Source: Gymnorhina tibicen
Taxonomy: Eukaryota; Chordata; Aves; Passeriformes; Artamidae
Length of the DNA stretch: 64,000 nucleotides
Assembly: GCA_013399875.1 (NCBI GenBank)
Contig: VXAZ01002362.1
Coordinates: forward strand, 637,916-701,915
Reading direction: 5' to 3'
How positions within the stretch are numbered: position 1 is the first letter of the stretch; each line of letters begins with the position of its first letter. This document shows, piece after piece, positions 1-12,960 of the stretch. The position numbers and the translations under genes were made by a program. The notes below the pieces were generated by a model, which did no database searches, was not told the origin of the DNA, and was given only the letters and a program-made list of their open reading frames with translations.

Positions 1-3000
1 ATGGGAAGCTCTGGTTACAGCCCCTCATCCAGCTGAGCTGGATCTGCCCAGAAAAGGTGGAACTAAACCCTCCTTGCCTGTCTCCAGCTGCAGCCTGGCA
101 GTCAGACCCACTGTTCCACTTTGCTGATAACTGAGTACAGCCAAAGGAGGCTTTGTGGCTGGGCTTAGCTGGAATCCAGGGCTGCTCTGACCACTGCATG
201 TCTTCTGCATCCCAAGCAGGATGATCACCCACCTTAGAAATAACTACGTGATTAAGGGAAGAATGCCCTTTTGAAGGAGCAATTTAAAGAAATGTCATTT
301 CCCTTAGCAAATCATCTATTTTTTTCGTCCTTATGTTCACATCTACTACCCTTGAATATACAATTCAGTCCTGTAGACTTCAATTTGTTACTGAAAATAG
401 TACTTATGACCAGTTTTGATACTTTTTCAATATATTTTTAAAGCAAGTCATAAGACTCTTTACATGAATAACCGGAATTAACCTTCATTTGTGCCTTAAT
501 TTGAAGTTCAAACTTAACATAATCAATATTTTGTGGTCTACTGCAATCTGTTCAAGTCTGTTTATCCAAGGAAATTATTTGTTCCCCTTCTGCATTTGAG
601 GTAGAAATGGACATAATTAATTCCACAAACTATAAGAAATTGAAAGAACCAGTACTCTGAATATAAAGCAATATACCATGTCCAAATTCAATACTTGTGA
701 AGTGCATGCAGACTTCACGTAATTTTTAGCATATAAAATAGAAAGTGTTTCTCAGCAAAGTGTTCCAGTTCAGCTTTTGTACAATTTTAGCTTTTTTGTG
801 AAGCTTGTTTCCCCCCTGAGTGAAGGTGATTGTATCTGGTGAAAATGGTCGTATTAGCTGACATCAGGCACTGAACGACTGAACAGAATTCATTGTTGTT
901 GTCATGAGGTGTTTTTGGATGAGCTACATTTATAACCACGTAATTTGCTACCAATGTTTCATTGTAATTTACCCTCTAGAGAATTCATCATGTCATAAAC
1001 TTCAGTAGGTACAAGATCAGTTCATTCTAATTTTAAGATTGTATCATAAGAAACATTTAGCGCATTGTGAAATAAATCCAAGAGGCATTTAATCACCACA
1101 AGTCTGTCATGCTCATCTTTGTCATCCTTAACAAACTTAAAAACTGCAACTGGGCAATTCTCAGCTAATGCAAAAAGTAACATCTCATGGCTTTAACTGC
1201 AAGCCAGACAGATGATCATCTTGTGGGGACATGCCTCAACATTTCTGTGCACTGGAGGTTGACAAAATGATAGAACTTCCTTGAGTCTGAAACTCTTGGC
1301 AGCTAAGGAGAAGTGATTGAAAACTTTGATTACACAGCTCTCAAGATCAAATGATTGTTTGATCAAATGCTTATTTAGAAAATAATTTGCTGTTTTACAG
1401 AACGTGAGGATGCTTATTTTGCTTCCAGCTAATTGCCCAGCTAATTTTCCTGTAATTTATAGACGGCAATGTGTCCAAAAACTAACATTAGTCTTATTAG
1501 ACAACTGTGAATTACGAAGCTCAGACTATTTGACTTTTTCAATACTTCTTACATTTTCAGATATTCTCATACAGTTTCACTGTTGCCTTCAATAACAATA
1601 GAACAGATTTGTTTGTTACCATACAGCTGAGAGGAAAATGATTATCAAGGACACCTCATTATTTCCACGGTTTGAGAATTTGTGTGTGCAGAGTAACGCT
1701 AGTGCAAATCACCTGGTGATATTCAAACTTATTTTTGCATGTTGTGTTACTATTCTGTGTTTAAAATTTGCAATTAATTCTTTGAGAAGGCAGAAGTTCT
1801 TACTTATGAGTGAGTGGATGGAATTTGATCTTGTACAAAGTGGGCAGAAGATCTGAAACATTTTGCTCAAATATAGTTCCAGTTAAGTCAGTCAGCAGCA
1901 TCCCTGTGGGAGTGAATACCCACATTGAGTCTCCAGGTTGTTCTCGGCTCTAAGCCTCACTGTGGCATGATCTCCAAGCGGTAAGATCAGTGTAGGAGTT
2001 TACTCCATTCTCCCTCAGTTCTCCTGTGAAATTATAACTGGGTTTTTGTGCTAAACTCAAAGGCAGCCATTTCCCTTTTGGTTTCCACCATACACTTCTG
2101 ATTTTACCTCCTGTAATGCTTTTAGAAGCTCGGTGCACACCAGCAATGCAATATAGAAAATCTTTTTATTGAGTAACACAGCAGCTGCTGTGCTCCAGAG
2201 CAAGCTGTTTATATACTGCTAGGCTTGTACAAAAATTTCTGAAAAGCTCTGGGAAGATCTGGAAACATCCTCACATCTGCTCTCTTCTGCTTCAAGATCT
2301 TGTGTTATACATGGCACTGTAACTTAGTCCTGCTTTGAGCAGGAGTTTGCACAAGGGATCTCCGAGTCTCTCCTTACCCAAGTGCAATGACTCTTTTCTT
2401 TGATCTTCTGCAATAAAAGTCATTAGTACCTGTACATGACTTAACAAAACTTTCAAACTCTATGGTGGCTTAGAAAAGTTCTAGTTCAACGGGAAGCTGA
2501 GTCCTCACTTCAGATTCCTCATTTAGCTTTTCACTTCCCAAGGGCTGAAGGTAAAATTGAAGCTGGGTATGCAAAATTCCTACCACAGTGGTGAGTTGGC
2601 CCCACAGCATCCCCTTGGGTTATCTGTGGAGAAACTGGAAATAGGACTCAGGGCGACCTTCTTCAGGGGACTTGGGTTCCTGGATTGGCTTGATTTTGCT
2701 CAGACTTCTGATCTTTTGGGAAAGCTGAATCTGGGTGAAGTCAGCTGTACATTCAGGTGTAGCATTATGTGTCATGCGACATCCAATCAGGTACATGGGT
2801 TTGTGTGGTTTCTTTCTCTTGCAGCTGGTAAAAATCAAAGGGTAGTAAAAAGAGACTGACAGCAGAGGTGAGAACCCAAAGCATTTGAAATGGGACGAAC
2901 TGGATGTGGGGAGGGATGAAAAATCGGGGCAAATATGATAATTTTCAGGGCTGTGCAAGAGAGGCAGAGAAACCCCTTGGGGGGCAGGGGTAAAGTCATC

Positions 3001-3739
3001 ATCGTATTAAGTGAATAGTCTGTTGTGATTGCTCTCTGATGTGAAATAGAGTGAAAAAGACAGGATTTTTTTCCTTTAATTTATTGGAAATGTGAATGAC
3101 TCAGTCTTGCTTTAACTTATTTTGTGTCTGCTTTATTTGGTGTGTGCTCTGGATAAACAGGGTTTTCTGTTTTCCTGTTCCTGGAGATTTTGTTTCTTGC
3201 CTCACTTTTTTTTTCTTTTTTTTTTTTCCTTTTTCTGAAAGTGGAGCTTTGGGTGAAAAGTAGCCATAACATTTCTGGTATCAGAAACATATTAAGTTCA
3301 TTCCCTTTCACCAGGGACAGTTAAACTCCAGAACTCTTCAGAGTCACTCAAACAGTTCTGCTCATGAGAACTGTATCCAAGGTTTTTTTTCCCAGCTCCC
3401 TCCTGGATGTTCCCTGAAAAGCAAGCCTTGAGCCCGAGAACTTTTCCAAATCTTGCTACCTCCTGTCCTCTTGCCCACCAAAGGATGTTGCTGCTTGCAA
3501 GCATCTGAAAGGCTGGGTTTGTGAGTAAGCAGCACGTTGTGGTCAGCTGCGAGCCAGACTGCAGCGTTCCTGGGAGCTGGGGAAGGTGGGGACTCACGTG
3601 GCTCACACAGATGGAAGGCGACCTCTGGGCCAGCCCTTGCTGTCCACTCAAATGTAATCTCAGAGCTGAACAAGCTGAACAGCTCTAGCGAGTCTGTGTC
3701 CAGCTCTGATTTTTTGGGGTAGAAATCAGATGACATGCA
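1..3739. other. Gene-free sequence, left edge
   Basis: AT-rich unique-looking DNA. Apart from the decayed coding-like stretch near 1.0-1.2 kb (minus strand), a 16-bp perfect palindrome CACAGCAGCTGCTGTG at 2177-2192, and a T-rich run near 3204-3235, nothing was recognised. All reading frames are short and look random. Confidence 0.7.
1010..1200 (-). pseudogene. Decayed coding-like stretch, family not identified
   Basis: On the minus strand one frame reads as helix-rich, protein-like sequence of about 55 residues (it includes MLLFALAENCPVAVFKFVKD and RLVVIKCLLDLF), then a TGA, then another 20 or so protein-like residues (TDLVPTEVYDMMNSLEGKLQ) before a second TGA. The residue mix and the continuation past a stop suggest an old retrocopy or a decayed exon. 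There is no poly(A) tract, start or splice frame that settles it. I do not recognise the family. It could still be chance. Confidence 0.3.
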
Positions 3740-4220
3740 GCTTAAGGCTTGAGTTTGTGTTTAATTAGGGGATTATCTCAAATCTGAAATGGAGCCGCTT
3801 TGAAGCGTGTGAACCAAAGCTAGATAAAGACTCCCACAAACCCCTGCACACTGGAAATTTATAGGGTTCGCCCTGTACTTATTTGCTGTGGCTCAGTTTG
3901 AGGTGAAAGGTAGAGCTCAGCTGCCACAGCTGGACTTTTTTTCTGGTGCACATTTCTTTCTGTAGGCTGCTCTAATTTGTTTGTTGAGCAGATCATCTGG
4001 AATCAGATTGGCCGGAGCTGGAATCGCTCCGCTCCTTTAGCAAATACACAAGGTCTGAGAGGTGTCTGCCTGCATGTAATGAAATGAGCTGACTGGCACT
4101 TTAGCATTCCCCTGTGTAGGAGCGTCTTAGGAGTAAGACACTTAATTATTATTAACATTCTAATTGGCCTGTGCGAGCGCGGATGTGAGTGCGCGGCTGC
4201 GCTGGTAGAGAGGACACATT
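3740..4220. promoter_or_regulatory. Candidate conserved non-coding block beside the CpG island
   Basis: This block upstream of the CpG island has clustered homeodomain-type cores (TTAATTAG near 3763, TTAATTATTATTAAC near 4141, CTAATTGG near 4160) and no repeat signature. Such AT-rich motif clusters next to an island are typical of developmental enhancers. Conservation is inferred from composition only. Confidence 0.3.
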
Positions 4221-4532
4221 CCATACTTTCCAAACTAAAATTAAGCAGAGCCTGCATTTTCTAAAATTCATATCTCAACCTTCAGCCGTTTCCAGTAGCA
4301 AAACCCTAAACGGACTACACGTGAGGGGAGAGGGAGGGGGAAAAAAAAAAGTAACTATTTTAAGGAAACATTAACGGGAAAAGAACACCCTGGGAAGGTC
4401 TGCAGATAAGAATGGTAAGAATTGTTCCCTCCGAGCAGTACAGCTCGTCCTGGCCGCCTCTGTGCCAGCGTGCGGGAGGACATTAGCCCTTAATGGGAGA
4501 CATTAGGGGTTTAAATCAAGCCCATTTTTGCA

Positions 4533-4815
4533 GGAGCGCGGAGCCGGCGGGTGCCGGAGCGGCTCGGTGGCGGCTCCGCTCGCCACGCTGCTCCTCGCCA
4601 GCGGCTTGCCACCACCTAGTGCCGTCCCCGGGAACTGCCCGGGCCGCCCGGCCGCTGCGAAAGCCCGTGCGCCACAAATCGCCCGTTTAACACGAGCAGC
4701 AGCGGCCGCAGCAGCGGGGTTCGGCTCTGCGCAGAGAATGGACCGTGCTTGCCGGAGGCAGCAGCGATGCTCGCGGTCCCAGCGCTGCTCCCGCTGGCAC
4801 ACGGCGCTGGGATCG
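4533..4815. promoter_or_regulatory. CpG island with no recognised gene
   Basis: A compact GC-rich block with about 39 CpG dinucleotides in 283 bases by hand count, against a CpG-poor background on both sides. It includes GC-box-like and GCGC runs. No family was recognised in the open frames crossing it on either strand; they are open mainly because stop codons are rare in GC-rich DNA. In birds such islands usually mark promoters. Candidates are the promoter of an unannotated non-coding RNA, a distant 5' exon, or an orphan island at an enhancer. By mammalian synteny the CUX1 5' end could lie to the left, but the CUX1 first coding exon was not seen here. Confidence 0.75.
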
Positions 4816-5489
4816 GGGGGCTACTGGGATAATGGCCTTCCACACCTTCGGCAGAGAGAAGCACCCTGGAAACCAGTGACCGTGGTTTCTAGCAGGGCGC
4901 TTGCCTCAGTGTGTGACTGCCAGTGACAAGCAGTTCTGCAGGGTACAAGGGTTTTTTTGATGCATCCGTGATTGTCTGATGGAGAACAAACACTATTCTT
5001 ACAAACTCACACTTTGGAAAAACACGAAAGAAACTGAGAACTTAAAATATAGCTTCCTCTGTGTGCAGACCATCTCTCTGAAAGACTTCACCTGACCATT
5101 CGGCTGTATTTACAGCTCTCTCCTTCTGCTGAGTTACAATAAAAACAGAAGCAAGATCCTTCTGCATTTAATTTAACACTACTTCTAAAATCATCTCATT
5201 CTTTCATACCACAGGAATTATTTCTACTACTTTTACCCTTGTTAAGAACAGTCTTGCACACTGAGCTGTTTTTACAGAAATCAGTGAGACTTAACTACTC
5301 TCACAATCAAGTTTAGGGTGCCAGGATCTGACCTAAGGTCATCTTGCTAATGGAGTTATGGCAGCTTTGGCAGCAGTTTTCCCCCTATATATTGCAAAAA
5401 AATACTTGAATTCAGCCTAAAAGGTGCTGAGCAGCTGAAGTGCCCACCAAAGCCAGCGACTGTTGGGTTGGTCCCGTGTCAGTCCGGGC

Positions 5490-5700
5490 TCTGCTCATCA
5501 TGTTTATTTGACAGGCAATAACCTTTTTATTGAACCCAGCACATTACACTGATGATCCACCCATCAGCAAATATGATTGCAATAATCACTCGGTATTTAT
5601 TTAACAGCCAATTGTTGTCTTTTGGGAAAGAGTCAATTTACATAGTTCCAAATTAAAATTAATACATTTTGTAATGGTTATTTAATAAAGGCCAAGGTAG
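5490..5700. promoter_or_regulatory. Candidate conserved non-coding element
   Basis: AT-rich, unique-looking block with several homeodomain and TGACAG-like (TALE homeodomain) cores: TTTGACAGGCAATAA near 5507, ATTTAACAGCCAATTG near 5599, AATTAAAATTAATAC near 5651. No coding potential. It lies directly before a MIR-like relic. Confidence 0.3.
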
Positions 5701-5724
5701 GGGACTTGTCTGCTGGTGAGAAGT

Positions 5725-5895
5725 GAGGATGGGAGACCAGGAATCTGTGTGTAGTACTTGGTTCTGCCACTGACTTGCTGGATGACCTTGGGCAAATCAC
5801 TTTGCTGCCACATTCTTTTTATTCCCTTGTAAAACTGGTATAATAGTACCCTGGTGCCACGAAGCTTAATTACTGTTTGTAAAGGATTTCAACCT
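5725..5895 (+). repeat. MIR/CORE-SINE-like relic
   Basis: The order of phrases is that of MIR-type SINEs: GGTTCTGCCACTGACTTGCT, then GATGACCTTGGGCAAATCAC, then TTGTAAAACTGGTATAATAG, and a TGTAAAGGATTT tail. It is heavily mutated, as expected for an element from the common amniote ancestor. Identified from memory of the consensus. Confidence 0.85.
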
Positions 5896-8800
5896 CCCCA
5901 GCAAGGAACTGCATGAATTCCCCTATAGCAGCCTGCTGACCCTGACTGCAGGAAATGTATGCAGCTGTTTATCTGGAGGAATGTCTAGCTAGAAACGCAT
6001 CTGAGGCCAGTGAAGTATCTTTCTTTTAAGATAAAAGAAAACCTTCTTCCTCCTACGCTCTCCACCAATGTCAGAACTTCCTATTGCTTTTAAGTGCAAA
6101 GTCTCATTTTCTCTGAATATATGTATTCAGGAGCCTGGCCAACCCCCTTTGGTATCGATTCCGATTGATGAGACATGTAGGAATTCTTTTCTCATCCCCA
6201 GCTTGGGCTTCCCTCATGTGATAGCATCAGACTCTCACTCCTTGTCCTGTTTCTTTCCTCTCCCTCTCCCACGCCTCCTTAGGAATATAAAACGCTTCAG
6301 AAATGGGACTAGGTTTGCAATGAGTTACTTTAATTGGATTTTTTTTTTGGGGGGGGGTATTGGTATGCACAGGTTATCTTTAAATGATTTCCTGATGTAC
6401 TGCCAAGCACTGCTCATTTAACCTCCTTCCTGCTCTCTTTGTGTATGGATTCCTCTAACGATACTGGCAAACAATCTTTTAGAGAGCGTGCCACACATTT
6501 CTGCAGAGAAAATCCCAAATGGAAAGCTACAGACACTGCCATTGCAGGGATGGCACGTCCCAGTCTCACAGCTTTTGGCACTCAGTCTCCAGTAGCCTGC
6601 GTGGGCACCCAGCACCTTGCAGGGTGGGCTCTTACCCACCCCCAGGAAGGTAAAGGGGAGCCTTTTTTTCCTTTCTGCTTCTTTTTTATTCTTTTCCTTT
6701 TTTCTTTTTTTTTCCCTCCCTGTGATCGTTGAGCCACTGCGACGTGAATTTATGTGTGTAATCATCTGTGTTGTAATTGGCAGCCTGGCATATGAGTCAC
6801 TAACCAAATTAACTGAAGTTTCCTTTGGGGAAAAATGTAATCAGTTACTACACTCAGATACATTGCACCAAATTAACTCTTGCTGTTTGTACGGGTTTGG
6901 GCTGAGCTGCCTGATGGTTTCCTTCCCCAAAACACAGGGGAGGAGGCCAAGAACAGAGAAGGGTCAAAAGCCCCAGGGATGGAGATTTCTTTCTCAAATA
7001 GCTCCTGGAAAGTAATTTACAGTAGTTGCTACCCTAAGAGTTCAAAAATCACAAATAAGATCTGCCCCATATTACAAGATTGACTTTAGAATCAGTAAGA
7101 TGGAAAAATACATGTTTTGCTTGTTTGGGGCATTTAGTGCTTCACCACGTGAGCTTATGTTTGCAACTCAAATTATCAGACCTCTACTTTCAGTGGGAAA
7201 GCAAGCTGAGATTTTCATAGAATCACATGATTCAAGAAGCCGGAGCTTTAAAAAAAATCCACTATTGCAGAACTAAGAGTAAGCTGGTCAGAGTTAGCAA
7301 CACAGCACTTGTTTGGTTTTTGTCTGTACTGAAATCTATTCAGTGCCCAAATCTAAGCAGCACTGTGGAAATAATTGATAATAATTTTTTGGTTTGCAAA
7401 AACTTTAAATAGAATAAAATATTTTACTTGGTTTGAAATGAAACATCAATTTCAAAATATTTTTTCTCTAAGAAAAAGATCAGATGCTTAAATTTAAACT
7501 ATCTTCGTTTTTCAAGAGTTTCTTCCCAAAGTCTGGTAAATAATTCCAGTTAAGCTTGATCTGCAACTGTCAGAATATAAAATATTCTCCTAAACAGGTC
7601 AGAGGGGCTGACCCAAGAGATCTGGTCTGGTGGGTGCCTGAGATGATGGAAGACTCAAAGAAGTGGTAGTTGCTGCTTTATAGTCTCAGGGGCCCAGCTA
7701 TACAAACATGTAGGTACCAATCTCTTCAGTTTTAGCCTCTGGAGCTTTGCTATCTGGAATTTTTGGCTTTTACTTCTTGAGGAGTGTAGAACTTCTCGCT
7801 GAAGTGTTGGTGGAAGGTAAATCCATTAACCAGTGTGAAGGGATGTGAAAGGAGGTAATGGTGACTGAGAGACCAAGACAGCTTCCAGGAGGACCCTCCA
7901 GCCCATGTCCTGGGACATCCAGCTGCAGCGTCCTGCAGTAAGATTTTCTAGTGTCTTCTGTGTAGGACTGAACTTGGCCAATTAGACAAGAATGCTGTGT
8001 GGAGCCCTGTGGAAGAGGAAGGAGAAAGGCTGCTTGAATAACATAACCATGCTGGGCAAAATCTGTAATTCAGGCACAAGCCCCCCGTACTGCTCAGGGG
8101 ATGCCCTGCAACTGCTGGAGGTATAAGCAGAAGATTAAAAATTTTTGGCCCTTGCTCCCACTGAAGTCAGTCAGCTGGTGCAGTGCAACTGAAGTTACGA
8201 CACCTGATTTTATTTCAACCTTAAACTCTCTTCAAAAACATTCTCTCCAAAAAGGTGTGGGATTTTTTTTCTTTTTTTTTTTAATTTTCTTTCTTCCCTG
8301 ATGCCCCTGCAGAAATATAGCACAGGTGTCTCAGTACACTGTGATTCTTTAGCATGACTCTGACTTCTGACTACACTAATATTTCCTTTCTTTTTCATGT
8401 TTTCAATTTTTTTCTTCATATATTTATTTTAATAGCTAGAACAATCTATTTTTGCAGTTGGAAGAATGCAAAATTCAATTTATCTTACCAAACACCTAAA
8501 ATGAATTCAGGCAGAAAGGGGGTGGTGGAAGATTTAGGTCCTGACTGCAAGCTTTTGACTGGAGTCATTTGTCATTTTGCTTCATGGATTGGAGCAATGA
8601 AGGTTTTATAGTGTGAGGCCTCAGAGTGACAGAGCTGGATATGATTTCCCACTGTTGTGTAGGGTTTCCTTTTTCAGGCCTTCACAAGCAGCCTGTACAA
8701 TTCCATATCTGCCTGAGAGTGGTGAGGGGTTGGTTTGGACACAGTCCTACCATCATCCTCTATCCTGGGTGTGGAATCAGCTCTTCCATGCTGAGGATGA

Positions 8801-11800
8801 GCACGAGGCACTGGGATCACCTGGGGCTGTCCATGGATACCAACATCTTGCACACAGCACATTCCTGGGAGCTTCTCCGTGCTTGAACTCAGGTCTGCAA
8901 GATGGTCACTGATACATTAGTGCTACAGAAATGAAAGGAAATAACTTCCTGGAGGTGTGCTCACTGCTGGAATTAGGTGAAGCCAAACTGGAATTACATT
9001 CCCATCTTTTAGGGTACTGTCTGGCATCACAGGCATCCCTGAATATTCCTTTCAAGGGATTCTGTCACTCTCTGCCTCCTGCTAAATGGTTACAGCATTT
9101 TCAGCTGGGAGGATCAGCTTGCTGGGGCAAAGAACCAACTGTAACAGAGGCTGTGGAGTCTGGCTTTAGTGGGGACGTGGAAGCACAAGGCTGGGCATAT
9201 CTTCATGGTGCTGTCAGAAATCCTCTTTGGCTGAAGCCTTTGAAGGAGCAGGTATCGAGGGTGAGTTGGCTCTTTCAGCCAAAGCAGAGCTTCCCTGAAA
9301 TGCCTCTTCAATGGAAAGTGGAGCACAGAGAGCAGTGATGCTCTGATGGTGGGGATGCTTTTTGGCTGCTGTAGGAGTGGGGGGAACCGGGTGTGCAGAT
9401 TCCTGATCCTTCCAGTCAGTTTCCACAAGTCTCTGCTTGTCAACACCCCCTTGCCCAAAGTTATTTATCTTCCTGTCTGTTGCTGAGGGCTCTTGGATCC
9501 AAACGAACTGCATTAGTTCGCACCTGCCATATAAACCAGCAATCCTGTAGTAAGTGGGTGGGCTTCACTGCTCAGAGCTGTGCTCAGCTGGGCTGGGAAT
9601 CTGGGCTCCTCTCTGCCAGGGAACGGGAAAGCAGGAGAGCAGGGCTGGGTCAGGTCTAACTCCTGCCATGGCTGCACAGTCAGTGGGAGCTCTGGAGTGA
9701 CTGCAGGGACACCTTTCTTCCTTGGCCCTTCACAGGGCAGTGGTGATGGCAGGGGAGGCACAACATCAGCCAGCTCTGCCTCCTAACACCCCACTAATGC
9801 CCCTCCTTCCTTCCTCTGACAGTGACCAAGGGCCTGGCCCCAGCACATCACTGCAAAATCAAGCACCCCAAACCCTCCCACTTCTACTCAGTGCAGGGAA
9901 TGGAGGCAGAGCTAGGAAACAACAAGGAAGTGCCTGGGAAGTGCTCCGTTACTCACACAGCCTCTGTCATGCTGCAGCTCCCAGCCTGCTCTGTCTGGGT
10001 GTGTGTCAGGATGTGTGTGGTGCCCTGGGCTGTGAGGGGACAGGGATGTGCCAGCTGCTCTTGCCCTAAGTGGCTGCAGTTTCACTTTTCCTCAGCCTCT
10101 GCATTATTAGAGTTATGCCAGAGCTGCAGAAAGATCTTTGAGTCGTGCATTGTAATCGATGCAAGGCAAAATTTGCACTTGGAGTGGTATAAATAGTGCA
10201 TAAATATCCTTCTTGCTGTCTGCACTGAGGTGAGTCTCGTCTTCAGAGCTTCCACTGTTTTTATTGCCTTTTCCCCCTCCCTTCACAGTACTGAATTGAC
10301 TGACTTTATCTTGGCACTTGCTGTGTCTTGCCAAAAGAACAAACTCAAAATAGCTTTCCAGGGTGCATTTTGGATGTTTTTTTCTGTGCCACTGAAAGAA
10401 GGGATGGTTATTCCGAAGAATGCAATTTATTTTACCCACTTTCATCCTGAGTTTATACATGGCCCATTAGCTGCCAGCTGAGTGGTAAACACATAAATGG
10501 TGGAGGTAATGCCTACATCTTGGATCCGCTTGCTCCAAAAGCTCTTCCCTTCTCCCTAGCTGTGGTTATGAGCTAGCAAAACTCACTTAAACCTTTTCCA
10601 CCAGCAGAATTAACTTCCATTAATGTTATGAGTGCTTCAGGCAAAAGAGCATTAGTCTGTTACACCTCCTCTGAGAGGCTTCCTCTGCAGGGTTGAACAG
10701 GTTGAATGACAAAGCAGCCATTTAAAAACCTGTCTGAAGATCTTTCACCAAGAAGGGGGAGTTTTGTAGCGAAGTTGTTTGGGAAGTGGAAAGTCTCAGT
10801 GCAGTTCCCAGATTTTCAGGAGTCTTTTGGCATCAATCTGGAATACGCAATCTCTGGTTTTTCTGATCTGCATCTTTTTTGTAGCACCTTTTTCCTCTGG
10901 AAAAGGCTACTGGTGAGCTATGCTGGGGGCATGGCAGTGGAAAATTGAGTCCTTAATCTCTCTGAGCCTGATTGTGTGTGTTCATCTTCCTGGTTTGGGT
11001 ACGAAAAGGGAGGTAACACCTCTCCCTTCTGCTGCATTTCCTGCCCTTATTTTGACTGGGAGACCTGACCTCAAACAGGAGCATAAAGTGCAATGCAACT
11101 ATGAAATGTAAATGAATTTCAGCATCTTGTAATGTCTTGTCCATGTAATTTCAAGTTAGCTGGTATTGGTGCAGTGACTGCAATCTCATCCTGCACCTTC
11201 GTAGGTTGGGTTTCTGTGCAGGTCTCACTGAATTTCTGCATAGTTACAAGATCCTCAGGAACAGGCAGAGCCCATTTTACTTAGTAATGGAGTAGGTTGT
11301 GAACAGGTCTGTTGTTGAAGCATTTATTGTTTTTCAACTTAAGTTATGGTTTCATATAAATAATATATGTAGCTAGTCAATGCTTGGGAAATGCATTCTT
11401 TTCCTTGTGAAATATTTATGGACTTCAGTGCCTACTAAGTACCCAGTCAATTTTGAGAATACAGCTCTAGTGAGAAGGCTTGGTTGCCTCTAAAGTCTTG
11501 GCCAGGGTGGGACAGACCTGTTAGCTGAGAGATACCGGAAATCTGATTTTTTATCTATTGATTTGCCTCCCTCCCTCTCCCTCTCTGTGTGGGGTCTGTC
11601 CATCCCTCCCCCTAGATTTGAAAATGGAATTTATATTGGTGAAGTTTTTGTACTGACAGAAAAGATAATGGAATCCTCTACATCAGTAGGGAACATGTAT
11701 GGTACGACCTGGTAAAAATTATAATTCATACTGAAATTGAAGTCTGCTGGGATTTTCACCTGTCAATCAAACAATAAAAATTATTGGAATATTTTCTATA

Positions 11801-12599
11801 ACAAATTATAACCTGCAAAATGCTGTCACTATTCACATGTGGTGCTATTTTGCCTGGTGTAGAGTTCCCATATGTAGCTTCTGCATTTCTCACATCTTCT
11901 GAGGGAAAATGAGAATGAGCCCAGATATGGATTTACTGGTGGGATAGTCCAGCATGATTTGGGATCATCTGAGGCTCCCTGCAAGCTCTCCAGCCTGGGG
12001 AGAGGTGTTCCCATGGAAGAACTGCTGTGATTTAAGACAAAGAAACAGCACGCTCAGCCTTTACCTCAGGTAATATTTCAGCCTCCTGATTCACTGTTGG
12101 GAATCGTGACCTTTTGTCACAGGGCTCTCTCCTGCTCTAAGACTGGACGACAAGATTTTATAATGCACAAGACTCCAAACAAGTGGACACCTGAATTTTC
12201 TTTTGCTTTTTTTCAAGAAATCAGCATGTCAGCACTTGAAACAGGCACTTGGGGTGCAGTGGTGGGTGAGCACTTTGAAGTACAGGAGAAGAGATGGCTG
12301 AAAATCTGCCACGATGGAATTCAGTCCTGGAAAAAACCACCCTGAATCCAACAACTTGCAAATCTGTTTGAAGAGATTCAAGTCATCTGAATCATTTAAA
12401 TAATCTTTTCTTGGGGTGTTTTTTTTTTTTGGTCCAGCTCTGACTCCTGGAGCAGCCAGCACTGGCACAGACCAGTGACAAGCTGCTTTTGCAGCACTTA
12501 CTGCAGTTTCCTGCTCTGGTGGCCTGTGAATGGGTGATTTTCTTTTTTTTTTTTTTGCTTAATAAACAGCCCTCACGTATCTGTCTGAAACCCACACCA
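5896..12599. other. Gene-free sequence
   Basis: Unique-looking DNA with short random frames, a few T-rich runs (around 6338, 6661, 8262) and a CCCT-rich tract near 11567. At 7216-7260 a weak resemblance to a minus-strand CR1 end was seen (CATAGAATCA), too short to call. Near 8145-8180 GGCCCTTGCTCCCACTGAAG resembles an old sauropsid repeat. No genes. Confidence 0.65.
6661..6720. repeat. T/C-rich low-complexity tract
   Basis: Long pyrimidine run (TTTTTTCC, CTTTTTTATT, CTTTTCCTTTTTTC). Frames crossing it give lysine- or phenylalanine-rich artefacts. Confidence 0.8.
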
Positions 12600-12960
12600 T
12601 TAAAGCCTTAATCAGCAATCTAAAATGACGTATTTTTTCCTCTTACCTACATGTCAAATCATAAACATCAGCCTCGGTAATAAATATTTCTATTTTATAT
12701 GTATATTTTTATGCCTTTATCCCAGTTGGATTTTCAAGGCTAAGGGCTTCAGTGTGAGAGCCTGGCTGCATGTTTAACAAACAAATAGTGAAAAATACGG
12801 TATGCTGATGTGGAGATTATTATACATAAATCATTGAAAAATGCTCTTTTTGAGAGGAGAGAATCACAAAAGGAGTCATTGACCTGAATAAAAGAAGCTC
12901 AGCTGTACTCCAGAGAATTTGCCATTTTCGATACGTTAGTGCTTGCTAACAATTGTAATT
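12600..12960. promoter_or_regulatory. Candidate conserved non-coding element
   Basis: Unique, AT-rich block with motif-dense sequence (TTAATCAGCAATC, ATGACGTA, GTCAAATCATAAA, AACAATTGTAATTTATTAATC). No repeat match and no reading frame. Called from composition only. Confidence 0.25.

Noticed and set aside
4503..4926. Alanine/arginine-rich frames of 80-130 residues on both strands
   Set aside because: They coincide with the CpG island, where stops are rare; no domain, no conserved motif, and both strands look equally open.
7216..7260. Possible minus-strand CR1 3' end (CATAGAATCA)
   Set aside because: Only about 10 matching bases; the following sequence does not continue as CR1.
10185..10200. 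TATA-like GTATAAATAG
   Set aside because: No initiator ATG, exon or conserved motif downstream; common by chance in AT-rich DNA.
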